Assembly: GCA_024704175.1 (NCBI GenBank)
Contig: CP085629.1
Location: 7,553,501 to 7,617,500 of the forward strand
Reading direction: 5' to 3'
Length of the DNA: 64,000 nucleotides
From: Paenibacillus sp. P25
GTDB taxonomy: Bacteria; Bacillota; Bacilli; Paenibacillales; NBRC-103111
The notes below the pieces were generated by a model. It did not search any database. It was given only the letters and a program-made list of their open reading frames with translations, and was not told the origin of the DNA. Each line of letters begins with the position of its first letter. The stretch's first letter is position 1. The position numbers and the translations under genes are program-made. This document shows positions 1 through 10,188 of this stretch, in pieces.

Positions 1-817
1 GCTCGCAGTGGAGCAACGAAACGCTGCATTTGATCGACCGTGCCAAAGGGCTCGGCATGGATTTTATCGAGTGCCGCTCATGTGTCTGGATACGTTTGAT
101 GCGGGAGCTGTTCGCAAGCGGCCGCAGGACGCGGGGCTGGACAGCTGTACTTCGACGGTGCTGCTGGAAGGCATGGATTTGACGTCGGAAGATCCGGAAG
201 AACGGAAAAGGGCAGTCGATTATTTAAAAACGTGCGTCGCCATGACAAGCCGCGTCGGCGCACGCCAGCTGAGCGGAGTCATCTACTCGCAGCACGTCAA
301 GGCGGCTAAGCGGCGCCCTGTGGAAGCAGAGTGGCGGATGGTCGCGGAAGGCTTGCGCGAAGTGGCCGAATATGCCGCGAGTGAAGGGGTGAGGATCGGG
401 CTGGAGCCGGTCAACCGTTATGAAACCTATCTCATCAATACTTCGCAGCAGGCCATGAGCATGATCGATAGGATCGGCATGGACAATGTGGGTGTTCACC
501 TCGATACCTATCACATGAACATCGAGGAAAAACGGTTTTCCGAAGCGGTCAGGCAGGCCGGACCGAAGCTCATGCACCTTCATTTGTGCGAGAACGACCG
601 CGGCATCCCCGGAACGGGGCTTGTACATTGGGACGATTTGTTCCGGGCCCTCGGCGAAATTCATTACGACGGATACGCCGCACTAGAATCGTTCGTCGAC
701 GTAACGGATAACATGAACACTTGGGTATGGCGCCAGCTCGCTCCCGACGGAGATACGTTAATCCGCGAAGGCGTATCGTTTATCCGGTCGATGCAGGCCA
801 AATACGGGCTCGTCTGA
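1..817 (+). CDS. Sugar phosphate isomerase/epimerase, D-tagatose/D-psicose 3-epimerase type (5' partial, one frameshift)
   Basis: A TIM-barrel, metal-dependent ketose 3-epimerase or related sugar isomerase, probably cytoplasmic. The family's active-site pattern is visible: a catalytic/metal Glu in LEPVNRYE, a metal Asp in [11 protein letters not shown], a His in [12 protein letters not shown] and the C-terminal Glu in AALESF. The start lies before the window. The first 80 bases read in frame 3 ([20 protein letters not shown]), then the reading moves to frame 2 at FIE/VPLM; one missing G in GAG-GTG near position 80 would join them. It sits 31 bp upstream of a CUT2 sugar transporter on the same strand, so it probably converts the imported sugar. 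Tagatose/psicose epimerase is the best match; an inosose isomerase-like role cannot be excluded. Confidence 0.78.
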   Translation, partial: LAVEQRNAAFDRPCQRARHGFYRVPLMCLDTFDAGAVRKRPQDAGLDSCTSTVLLEGMDLTSEDPEERKRAVDYLKTCVAMTSRVGARQLSGVIYSQHVKAAKRRPVEAEWRMVAEGLREVAEYAASEGVRIGLEPVNRYETYLINTSQQAMSMIDRIGMDNVGVHLDTYHMNIEEKRFSEAVRQAGPKLMHLHLCENDRGIPGTGLVHWDDLFRALGEIHYDGYAALESFVDVTDNMNTWVWRQLAPDGDTLIREGVSFIRSMQAKYGLV

Positions 818-848
818 GGGACAGGCGCACGTCATAAGGAGGAGGGGT

Positions 849-2391
849 ATGATGGACCCGTCACCACTGCTGAAGATGACAGACATCAGTAAAACTTATC
901 CCGGAGTGAAGGCGCTTGACCGGGTTTCGCTCACCGTACGGCAAGGGGAGGTCCATGCTCTTGTGGGGAGAACGGAGCCGGCAAATCGACGTTGATCAAA
1001 ATTTTGGCCGGTGTCCTTGGGCCGGATCCGGGAGGAAGGTTCGAAATCGCCGGCAATCCTGTGGAGCTGAACAGCGCGATGGATGCGATTCGCCGCGGCA
1101 TTTCGGTCAATTACCAGGACCTCAGCTTGTTCCCCAATTTATCGGTGGCCGAGAATATCGTCATTGGGCACGTTGCGGGCGGGAAGTACCGGGTGAATTG
1201 GAGCGAGGTCCGGCAAACGGCGAAGCAGGCGCTGGAGAGGCTCGGCGTAGAGCTCGATCTGCAGTCGCCGCTGGAGAGCCTCAGCATTGCCAAGCAGCGA
1301 CTCGTCTCGATCGCGAGGGCGATTTCCTTCCAGGCCAAGCTGATCGTGCTGGATGAACCGACGTCCTCGCTTTCGGCAGGGGAAGTCGAACTGCTGTTCC
1401 GCATTATTCGGGAGCTGAGAAGCTCCGGTGTTTCCATCCTTTTTGTCAGCCACAAGCTGGATGAATTGTTTGCCATATCGGACCGCTTCACCGTATTGCG
1501 GGACGGAAAGTTTATCGGCCGCTATGACAAGGCCGAATTGGATGAGGCGAAGCTGATCTCGCTCATGGTAGGAAGAACGGTCGAATACGAAAGGCACAAC
1601 GCAAGGCCGCCCGCGGGTTCCCCCATGGTGCTCGAGGTTAAAGATTTATCGAAAAAAGGCCATTTTCACAACATTGCTCTCTCTGTTTGCGCCGGTGAAA
1701 TTGTTGGGATCACCGGACTCGTGGGAGCCGGCCGGACGGAGCTCGCTCATGCGCTCTTCGGCCTTCAGGAAGCGGATAGCGGGGAAATCCGGCTGAACGG
1801 CCGGCGGGTCAAACTCAGATCCACGCAGGACGCGCTTCGGCACGGCATCGCGTATGTGCCGGAAAGCCGCCAGCTGCAAGGGCTTGTGCTGCCTCAGACA
1901 ATCGCGCGCAACATTTCCCTGGCGGTGCTGCCCAAGCTAACGAACCGGGTGCGCTTGATCCGCCCGAGGAAGGAGCGGGAGCTGGCGGAGCAGTACATGT
2001 CCAAGCTGGACGTCAGGCCGAAGGCGCCGGATATGCCTGTCAGCCAGCTGTCCGGGGGCAATCAGCAGAAGGTCGTCATCGCCAAATGGCTGGCTTCGCC
2101 CGCCCGCGACTACTGATTATCGACGAACCGACCAACGGCATCGACATCGGGGCGAAGACGGAAATTCACCGTTTGCTGCGGGATTTGGCCAGTGAGGGGA
2201 TGGCCATCCTCATGATCTCGTCGGAGCCGCCGGAGGTGCTCGCTTCCTGCCACCGCATCCTGGTCATGCGGCGCGGCCGGCTGGTGGGCGAATTTGACGG
2301 CAGGCACGCCACCCAAGTGGACATCATGAGCAAAGCGCTCCTCGGCACGCCCACGGAGGCCGCCGCTGCAAAAGGCGGGGAAACGGGATGA
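849..2391 (+). CDS. Sugar ABC transporter ATP-binding protein, CUT2 (RbsA/MglA type), two frameshifts
   Basis: Tandem ABC ATPase of about 513 residues that energises monosaccharide uptake. It starts at ATG 849 (followed by a second ATG) after GGAGGGG. The first Walker A reads as [12 protein letters not shown] once a missing G near 975 is restored; first-domain Walker B is [12 protein letters not shown]. The second domain has the degenerate P-loop [16 protein letters not shown] typical of CUT2, the signature [17 protein letters not shown], and [16 protein letters not shown] after another one-base shift near 2100. Its stop overlaps the ATG of the permease, so the two are translationally coupled. 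The operon order is epimerase, ATPase, permease, permease, binding protein. The sugar is not identifiable from sequence alone. Confidence 0.88.
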
Positions 2392-3356
2392 GACTCATCA
2401 AATCGAAAGAGGGCGGCATCCTGCTCGTGTTGGCCCTGCTCTTCGTCGTATTGTCGGCGGCAAGCCCGGTGTTTCTGACGGCCGACAACCTGATCGATCT
2501 GGTACAAACCAACGTCGTTCTAAGCATTCTGGCCGTCGGCATGACGCTTGTTATTATTATCGGCGGCATCGACGTCTCCGTTGGGGCGATGACCGCCGCA
2601 ATAACGGTGCTGATCGGCAAATTCATGGTTGCGGCGGGGTATTCATTCCCCATTACGTCGCTGGTGTCAGCGGCGAGCGGGACGCTGCTCGGTGGGTTGA
2701 ACGGACTCTTGGTATCGAAAATCAAAGTGCACGCCATTGTCGTAACGCTTGCTACGCTATCCATTTTTAACGGGATTACGATGTACGTCACCGACGGATC
2801 CTGGATCAATAATCTTCCGGCGTCGTTTATCGAGTTCGGGCGTTTGAAGCTGTTCGGGGTTATCCCGGTGCAAATCCTGTTCCTCATTGCGGTCGCAGCC
2901 GGCACGGCTTATATGCTGAAGTATTTGCGCATCGGGCGGGCCATTTATGCCATGGGCGGAAATCCGCTTTCCGCGGAAAGGTCCGGCATTCGGACCGATC
3001 AGGTGCAGCTGTTCGTCTACGCCTACATGGGCTTCCTGGCTGGAATATCCGCGTTCGTGCATACCTCCATCTACCGTCAGGTCGATCCGAACGCTTTTAC
3101 CGGCTTCGAACTGCAGGTGATTGCCGCGGTTGTTCTTGGGGGGCCAACATATTGGGCGGCGCTGGCAGCCGTCGCAGGGACGCTTCTTGGCGTCGGACTG
3201 CTTGCTCTGATCGGCAACGGCTTGACGCTGGCGCATGTGCCCAGCTTCTGGCACAAGGTGATTACCGGGCTGTTTATCGTCGTCGCCGTTTCGATCGACG
3301 TCATCCAGCGAAAATATCGGGAGAAGCGGCTTGCCCGAATCGATGTGATGTCATAG
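2388..3356 (+). CDS. Sugar ABC transporter permease, CUT2 (RbsC type)
   Basis: Intact 322-residue integral membrane protein with about eight to ten hydrophobic segments, the usual length of RbsC-family permeases. The family hallmark is present: [19 protein letters not shown] near residue 46 and, in the C-terminal half, [20 protein letters not shown]. The ATG overlaps the stop of the ATPase (ATGA). Together with the next permease it would form the membrane channel of the importer. Having two different permeases rather than one homodimer is common in Firmicute and proteobacterial CUT2 systems of the YtfT/YjfF and AlsC-like kind. Confidence 0.9.
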   Translation: MRLIKSKEGGILLVLALLFVVLSAASPVFLTADNLIDLVQTNVVLSILAVGMTLVIIIGGIDVSVGAMTAAITVLIGKFMVAAGYSFPITSLVSAASGTLLGGLNGLLVSKIKVHAIVVTLATLSIFNGITMYVTDGSWINNLPASFIEFGRLKLFGVIPVQILFLIAVAAGTAYMLKYLRIGRAIYAMGGNPLSAERSGIRTDQVQLFVYAYMGFLAGISAFVHTSIYRQVDPNAFTGFELQVIAAVVLGGPTYWAALAAVAGTLLGVGLLALIGNGLTLAHVPSFWHKVITGLFIVVAVSIDVIQRKYREKRLARIDVMS

Positions 3357-3373
3357 AGGGGGAGGGAGTAAGT

Positions 3374-4369
3374 TTGAAACTATCTTTGAAACTAACCGGC
3401 TATGAGAAAACGTTACTGTGCCTGTTTGCGGGATTATTTCTACTGTTTTCTTTCACCGCTCCGAACTTTATGTCGGAGGCCAATTTGCAGTCGATGATGG
3501 CGCAAATGCCGGAATTAGGCTTGATCTCGCTTGGGATGATGGTTGTCGTGCTGACGGCAGGCATCGATCTTTCCATTACGTATATGGCTTCCTTGTCCGG
3601 CATTGCCGTTGCCTGGGGGCTCGTCCAGGGCTGGCCCGTGCCTGCAGCTCTGGCACTGGGCCTAATGACAGCGCTCCTGTGCGGCTGGATCAACGCCCTC
3701 TTTATTGCCTACATCGGCATTTCGCCGATCGTGCTTACCTTGGGAACGATGATCTTGTTTGAAGGGATCGCGCTGAAACTGACGAAAGGAGGCTCGATCT
3801 CCGGATTTCCGGATTCCTACGGCTGGATCGGCGGAGGGACGATCGGTCCGATCCCGGTTCCTATGCTGATCCTGGCGGCGGCGGCAGCAGTGGCCGCACT
3901 GCTGCTTAACCGGACGGTTTGGGGCCGCAGCGTATACATGATCGGCAGCAGTCCTACGGCTTCGGCCTTTTCCGGCATCAGGGTGAGGCGCGTGCTGATT
4001 CTTGTCTATTTGTTTGCCGCCTGCATGGCGGCGGTGGCGGCGGTCGTCATGACTTCGCGGTACAACTCGGCCAAAGTCGATTACGGCTCCTCCTATTTGC
4101 TGCAAAGCGTAGCGGCGATCGTGCTCGGAGGCACTAGCGTCAAGGGCGGTTATGGGACGGTGAAAGGCACCTTGCTGGGCGTATGCACGTTTCAGATTCT
4201 GTCAAGTGCGCTAAATTTGTACGGGGTTTCCCCGCATATCGTGGGCCTCTTGATGGGAGCAGTCCTTATCGTCGTCCTGCTGGCCAATTATTGGGCTGAG
4301 CGATTGCAGCTGGCGGCGAAACTAAGGCGCCGGGCGACCGCAGGGGAAAATTCGGCCAAAACGGCCTAG
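3374..4369 (+). CDS. Sugar ABC transporter permease, CUT2, second subunit
   Basis: Intact 331-residue permease. I chose the TTG at 3374 (LKLSLKLTGYEK) because GGGGGAGGGAG lies just upstream and the conserved first membrane segment starts a few residues later; the open frame extends further back but only through the preceding gene. The motif LGMMVVVLTAGIDLSITYM matches the CUT2 permease signature, and AAIVLGGTSVKGGYGTVKGT is the conserved C-terminal loop. It follows the first permease by 17 bp and precedes the binding protein by 84 bp, so it belongs to the same transcription unit. Confidence 0.88.
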   Translation: MKLSLKLTGYEKTLLCLFAGLFLLFSFTAPNFMSEANLQSMMAQMPELGLISLGMMVVVLTAGIDLSITYMASLSGIAVAWGLVQGWPVPAALALGLMTALLCGWINALFIAYIGISPIVLTLGTMILFEGIALKLTKGGSISGFPDSYGWIGGGTIGPIPVPMLILAAAAAVAALLLNRTVWGRSVYMIGSSPTASAFSGIRVRRVLILVYLFAACMAAVAAVVMTSRYNSAKVDYGSSYLLQSVAAIVLGGTSVKGGYGTVKGTLLGVCTFQILSSALNLYGVSPHIVGLLMGAVLIVVLLANYWAERLQLAAKLRRRATAGENSAKTA

Positions 4370-4453
4370 ACCGAATCGTCGATGCGTTGACTTCGGCCGA
4401 ATAAGGCCGGTTGACAAACATAGATCGAACCAAAATAAGGGAGGAACATTCAG

Positions 4454-5504
4454 ATGAAAAAAGGTTGGTTGTCGGCATTTTGTCTTGTGCTGCTGATGTC
4501 CATGTTCTTGGCCGCTTGCGGCACATCGGGACAAACAAAGGAGACGGGCGCACCCGGCGGCGGAAAGCAGGAGGAAGTTGCGACGGCGAAAAAGGCAAGC
4601 TGACGGTTGCGGTCGTGCCCAAGCTGGTCGGTATTCCTTATTTTAACGCTTCCGAGCAAGGAGCAAAGAAGGCGGGGCAGGATCTAGGGATCGATGTGAT
4701 TTATACCGGACCGACCGAAGCGGACGCACCAAGCAAGTGAAAGTGATCGAGGACTTGATCAGCAAAAAGGTCGACGCGATCGCCGTAGCGCCGAACGACG
4801 CGGCTGCGCTGACGCCGGTGCTGAAAAAAGCGAAGGAAGCGGGAATCAAGGTGCTCGACTGGGATACGCCGGCCGATCCGTCGCTGGTCGAGCTGTCGGT
4901 GCATCAAATCGACGATAAAGTGTATGCCGAACATATCATCGACTCGCTTGTCGGCTTGATGGGCGACAACGGCGAATACGCAGTCGTCACCGGCGGCTTG
5001 TCGGCCAACAATTTGAACACCTGGATCGATCTGGGCCAAAAGTATGCCAAGAGCAAATATCCCGGCTTAAAACTGGTAACCGACCGCGTACCGACCGACG
5101 AGAAGCAGCAAGTCGCTTACCAGAAAACGCTCGATCTGATCAAAGCGTATCCGAATCTGAAAGGCATTGTAGGCTACAGTACGCCGGCCCCGCTCGGTGC
5201 GGCGCAGGCGGTTCAGGAGAAGAAGCCGCAGGGTAAAATCGCGGTCGTCGGCACGGCGCTTCCGACAGACTCCGGACCGTTTCTGGAGGACGGCTCGCTT
5301 AACGTCGCTATATTGTGGGATCCGGCTAAGCTCGGTTATTTGACCGTCTATTTAGCCAAACAGCTTCTGGAAGGCAAGAAAATCGAGAACGGTGCAGACA
5401 TTCCAAACGTCGGGAAAATCGAACTGAAGTCTGACGGCAAGACAGTCATTATGGGCCCTCCGACCGATTTCAAAAAGGATAATTACAAAAAATTCAATTT
5501 CTGA
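4454..5504 (+). CDS. Sugar-binding lipoprotein of the CUT2 transporter (periplasmic-binding protein type 1, two frameshifts)
   Basis: Membrane-anchored substrate receptor of about 350 residues. ATG 4454 follows GGGAGGAACATTCAG. The signal peptide MKKGWLSAFCLVLLMS runs into a lipobox LAAC, so the mature protein starts with a lipidated Cys near residue 23. The body has the ribose/rhamnose-binding fold pattern: VVPKLVGIPYFNASEQGAKK, a repeated ISKKVDAIAVAPNDAAALTP segment and VLDWDTPADPS. The frame breaks twice, near 4585 and near 4735; the intended text across the second break is EADAPKQVKVIEDLISKK. It is the last gene of the operon, placed before a strong terminator. The ligand is unknown. Confidence 0.88.
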
Positions 5505-5526
5505 GTTTACCCTAAAAGCCTAAAAA

Positions 5527-5563
5527 TAAAACTTCCGATAGTCTATAAACATCGGAAGTTTTT
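5527..5563. terminator. Rho-independent terminator between convergent genes
   Basis: Perfect stem AACTTCCGAT (5530-5539) with ATCGGAAGTT (5551-5560), flanked by A-run and T-run so that it can work in both directions. It closes the sugar ABC operon on the plus strand and the minus-strand gene ending at 5635. Confidence 0.88.
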
Positions 5564-5634
5564 GTTATTATTCTGGAAATTCCTCAAAGTATTTTCCTCT
5601 TTCGAGGGATTGGCTCCTTTAGACGAAGTAATCC

Positions 5635-6040
5635 TTATTCCTTCCCAACCTCGATCCCCCGGTCCTGGAACACTTTCCGGGCGGCCTCGAGGGCGCTGCA
5701 GGCTTTGGGAAATCCGGCATAGCCGCCGCAGTGGAGGATGATTTCCAGAACTTCTTCCGGCTTCATTCCCACATTCAGAGCGGCATGAAGGTGAAACGGC
5801 AGTTGTTCGAAGGCACCTTGAGTAATCAGTGAGGTGATGGTGATCATCTCGCGCTGCTTTAAATCAAGGACCTCCCGCGAGTACAGGTCGCCGAAGCCGA
5901 AAGCGATCAGGGTATGGCCGAAGTCCGGGAAGAACTTGCCGATTTGTTTCAACATCTCGACACCGTTGTCCCCGACCATGGTCTGCAGGGTGCTTATGCC
6001 GGTTTCGTATCGCTCGCTGATTCGTTTGATTGGGATTCAT
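5635..6040 (-). CDS. Carboxymuconolactone decarboxylase family protein (AhpD-like fold), one frameshift near the start
   Basis: Small all-helical protein of about 134 residues with the carboxymuconolactone decarboxylase pattern: LDLKQREMITITSLI, FHLHAALNVGMKPEEVLEII and HCGGYAGFPKACSALEAA. It lacks the CxxC of AhpD peroxidase-reducing proteins, so a decarboxylase-like or unknown small-molecule role is more likely. ATG 6040 has AAGGAG 8 bases upstream. An indel within the first codons must be assumed to join it to SERYETGISTLQT. It begins 14 bp after the thiamine-diphosphate enzyme, so the two are one operon and may act on the same substrate. Confidence 0.75.
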
Positions 6041-6054
6041 GCGTAAAACTCCTT

Positions 6055-7677
6055 TTAGCCCCTCTTCATGGTCGGGGGAATTTCTTCGGGATCCATGATG
6101 ATATCGATAACGCTCGTTTGGTTATGCTGGAGAGCTTCCTGAATGGCGGCTCGAAGCTCCGCCGCTGTGGTGCAGCGGTAACCTCTTGCGCCGAGGGATT
6201 CGCCGAATTTCGCGCCGTCCAGCGATGCTGTGTATGTAGTGCCGACCGCCCGGCCCAAATGCCTTGCCATTCCTTTATCCACCATGTCGAGACTCCCGTT
6301 GTTCGCAACGAAGAAAAGAACGGGCGCGCCATAGTTGACCGATGTGGAAACCTCTGTACCGTTCATGAACATGCGGCCGTCGCCGGTCAGACAGGCAACC
6401 GTTCTTTCCGGCGCTCCGAATTTAGCCCCGACGGCGTAACCGATGGCCCGTCCCATAGTGGCATAGACTTCTTCGAAATAAAACGTTCCCGGCTCGATAA
6501 TGTCAAAATATTTGATCGCATAGAACGAGTGGTCGCCGGCATCCCCGTAAACCAGCGTATCCGGAGGGAGTTCTTCGCGAAGCACCTCCATGACCTCTTT
6601 GCCGCGCAGATAGCCGGTGGGTTCATAGGCCGGCTCGCTTTCGATAACGACAGGAATATCTCTCGCGCCGTTCTAGGACTCGTATATTTGAGCAGCGCCT
6701 GCAGATTGCTTCGGATGCTGCCGAGCACGGCTGTAGTGGGTATCGGCAGTGCTTTGCCAATAAAGCGGGGAGCATAGTCAAAATGGACCATATGCTTGGG
6801 GTACAGCGCCGGGCTCAACCCCGGAATCTCCAGATCGCTCAGCTGGTCGCCCACGACGATCATCAGATCGACGCCTTCGCGCAGATATGCTTCCGTTAGC
6901 GCATTGCCGCCAAGTCCGTAAGGGCCCAGATGCAGCGGGTGGTCCGACCGGATCACGCCCTTGCCGCCCGGAGTCGTTGCCACGGGAATCGACCACCGGC
7001 TGGCGAAGGCCTCGATTTCTTGGTACGCCTTCTGGGCATGAAGGGCGCCGCCGAGGAATAATAGGGGGCGCTTCGCCTCGGCCAGAAGGGAAGCGACCTG
7101 ATCCAAATTCGAAGCGATCGCTTCCGGATAAGCATCCGGGAGCTCCAGATCGAAGTCATCGATTTGCTCCGACAATACATCAAGCGGGATGCACAAATGG
7201 ACAGGTCCTCTGACGCCGGTAAAGGCTTGCTCGATGGCATGCTCCAGATAGCACTTGAAGAGTTCGCCGCGGTCGACCCGCGCACTGAATTTCGTTACGG
7301 GTTCGAACATCTTGACCAGGTCCGTACCGAACATGGTGCTGTCTTGGCCGAGAACTTTGCCCATTTCGCGAATGGGCGGCGAACCGGTCAGGAAGAGGAC
7401 CGGCAGATTCGTATACAGCGCCTGGCCGGCTCGCGTTCAGCATATTGATCCCGCCGGGTCCGGCCGTGCCAAGTGCGACCCCCAGCGTGTGGCGTGCAAA
7501 AGCATAGCCCGCGACCTCCAGGCCGGCCCCTCCTTCATGTTTGCTTAGTACAAAAGTAATGCCGGCGTTGTCCATATCCAGGACAAGCGGAGTTACAGGC
7601 TTGCCGGGTATGCCGAAAACATGTGTAACTCCCCAGTTCTTGAGTAGTTTTACTAATATACTGCTCACCGTTGACAT
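6055..7677 (-). CDS. Thiamine-diphosphate-dependent enzyme, acetolactate synthase/benzoylformate decarboxylase superfamily (two frameshifts)
   Basis: About 540 residues, the normal length. The N-terminal PYR domain has the activating Glu in LSKHEGGAGLEVAGYAF. The middle domain has KRPLLFLGGALHAQ. The PP domain shows the GDG...NN thiamine-binding motif (GDGRMFMNGTE then FFVANNG, 25 residues apart). Frames break near 7430 and 6670. Members of this group decarboxylate or ligate 2-keto acids (acetolactate synthase, glyoxylate carboligase, sulfopyruvate decarboxylase), and sequence alone does not choose among them. No small regulatory ilvN-like subunit is adjacent, and the partner is a carboxymuconolactone-decarboxylase-like protein. 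This argues against a housekeeping acetolactate synthase. Confidence 0.8.
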
Positions 7678-7698
7678 AAGGTGGAATCCCCCCGAGGA

Positions 7699-9954
7699 TT
7701 AGTGTAACGATTTCATTTTGGAACTCAGTTCGGAAAAGGATGCTTCGAACTCCTCGGCCGGAATGGGAGGACTAAAATAAAAACCCTGCACTTCATTGCA
7801 TTTTTGAACCTGCAGAAAACGGAGCTGATCTTTCTCCTCGACCCCTTCGGCGACCACTTCCAGATTCATGCTGTGAGCCATCGCTATGATGACGCTGACG
7901 ATGTTCGTCCCATTGGAGCCTTTCGAAATGTCGCGAACGAAGCTTTGGTCGATTTTCAACCGGTCGATCGAGAAGTTTTTCAAATAATTGAGTGAGCTGT
8001 ACCCTGTCCCGAAATCATCCATGCTGATTTGAATGCCCAGCGAATGCAGTTTTTTAAGCATAGGGATCGCGTGGTTCACATTCATGGTCATCGTTTCGGT
8101 AATTTCCAGATCCAGGTATTTCGGCTCCAGCCCGGTCTCAAGCAGAACTTCCTTCACCAGATCGGTAAAGGATTCGTCGTGGAACTCCAGCGAGGAGATG
8201 TTAATCGAAACCCGGAACGGGGGCGACCCCTGATCCTGCCACTTCTTATTCTGGCGGCAGGCGGACAGCAGGACCCACCGGTCGATTTGATTGATCAGGC
8301 CCGTCTCTTCCGCAATCGGGATGAATTCGCTGGGCAGGATGAGCCCCTTGCCGGGATGCTCGCCACCTGAGCAGTGCCTCTACTCCTTTAATCTCTCCGC
8401 TCGCAATATCTACTTGGGGTTGGTAGAACAGCCGAAGCTCCCCGTTATCTATGGCTTTGCGAAGCGAGCTTTCCAGCACGATTTTCTCGCGGGTCGTTGC
8501 ATTCATTTCGGGAGAGTAGAAGGCGTACAGGTTGAGCCCCCGGTTCTTCGCGTTATACATCGCCGTATCTGCGGAAATCATAAGGCTTTCCACACTGTTC
8601 CCGTCTTTCGGATACATGGAGATCCCTGCACTGGCTGTTAAATGAAACTCGTAGCCTTTCAAATCGAAGGGCTCTTTAAAAATATGGAGTATCGCTTTCA
8701 CCCTTTCCAAAACAGCCTTCTCATCCCTACTATGGGGAAGGCAAACATAAATTCATCGCCCCCCATCCTTGCAACAAAATCGCCTGGCGCGAGCGTCTCG
8801 CGGAATCGGGAAGCAACCATAGTGAGGAGCAAATCGCCGCTGGAATGGCCTAGCGTATCGTTGATAATTTTGAAACGGTCCAAATCGAGGCAGACGACCG
8901 CGAACGGATCGCCGCTTTCCTGTGATTGCCGGATGAGATGATTCACCTTATCCTTGTAGAAGCGCCGGTTAGGCGGCTTGGTCAAATCGTCATGGTTGGC
9001 GAGATAATTGAACTTCTCTTCGGCCTTAACCCTCTCCGTAATGCTCCTAAACTGGCCAAAGGCGCCTAGAAGCTGCTTTTTCTCATCATAAAGCGGATAA
9101 GCGTCGAACAAGCATACAAGCCGGTCGTCGGTGGATTCCTGCTCAAAATCCATCTGGATGTCTTCAATCGTCTTCCCGTTCTGGAGGACGTCGTAGATAT
9201 AGCCGCCCATCGAGGTCAAGTGCTGTACCTGTTTGCCCAGCATTTCCGATTTGGATTTGCCCGTAAATAATTCGGCGTATTGGTTGAACTCAATAATTTC
9301 CCCTTCCCGGTTGGTGAGTACGATGCCGTTCCGGGTGTTGTCCATAATAATTTGATTCAGAATATTCAATTTCCGGTTCTGCTTGCGAAGCAAGAGCTCT
9401 CTTTCAATCGAGTCGGCCACCGTAGCCAGCAATGTGATCAGCATCGGATTCTGCAGGTCTATGGCCGTCATGATAATTAAGTCGCCAAGCAGATCGTTCA
9501 CGTCCGTATAATGAAAGGCAACGCCATAGCAGGCACTTCCGTGCAGGTACTCGTGATAATGATCGTCGCCGATAATTTGAATGGGGGTCCGGTTGTGTTT
9601 TAACGACAAACTAACTACGTTCGTTCCCATACTGTCTTCGGTAAACTGCACACCCGGTCTGATACCGAGCTCGTTGATGGTTTTTTTGATCGTCTCGTCA
9701 CCCATCATATGCAGGATAAAGCCTTGATCGTCGGAAACGGATAAGAGGATGGGGGTACCCTTTAAATAATGAAGGATTTTCTGGCCGAAGAAGCTTACGA
9801 CGGATAAAATTTCATCATACTCTTCTCTCTTCTGATCCAGTTCTGCGGGCGTCAGTATCTTCTGGGGGAATGGAACCTTTTTGGGATCCATGCCAAGGTC
9901 TTTACACAATAGATTCGATTGTAAAATAAATTCAGGTTTATCCGTTGAAATCAT
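7699..9954 (-). CDS. GAF-PAS-GGDEF-EAL cyclic-di-GMP turnover protein (several frameshifts)
   Basis: About 750 residues. Order: an N-terminal GAF-like module resembling the sensor part of AcoR-type activators (LLSVSDDQGFILHMMGDE, EDSMGTNVVSLSL), a PAS domain (NGIVLTNREGEIIEFNQYAE), GGDEF (FVARMGGDEFMFAF, intact GGDEF core) and EAL (GVEALLRW, LEITETM, SMDDFGTGYSSLNYL, LKIDQSFV, VAEGVEE). Both catalytic signatures look complete, so it may make and degrade c-di-GMP. The usual DLTGLPNRR reads DLTKPPNRR. Breaks lie near 8705, 8370 and 8200. A start at 9954 (MISTDKPEF), with GGGGG at suitable distance, is preferred over 9972, where GGGAG abuts the ATG. No membrane segment is seen, so it is cytoplasmic. 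Confidence 0.85.
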
Positions 9955-10188
9955 ATATGTCCCCCAGTTCATCTCCCGGTCGTTATACTTATTTTTATTC
10001 TAGCAGATTTTTGTAATATAAAAACTGAATTTTTTACAATATTCGTGAGATTTTTCTTAATTGGCAGGTTTTTAGGGAATTCATTTGCGGGGCTATGCTA
10101 CTTTTTTGCGCGATTCGGTATCGGAGGATGAAGTATACTATGGGAAGAAGTTTTCCTTAACGTCAGCAAAGAGGGGAAGTTTACGGTT

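Noticed and set aside
849-2391. Programmed ribosomal frameshifting in the ATPase genes
   Set aside because: Shifts fall at different places in each paralogue, without slippery heptamers or downstream structures, and similar breaks occur in unrelated genes throughout.
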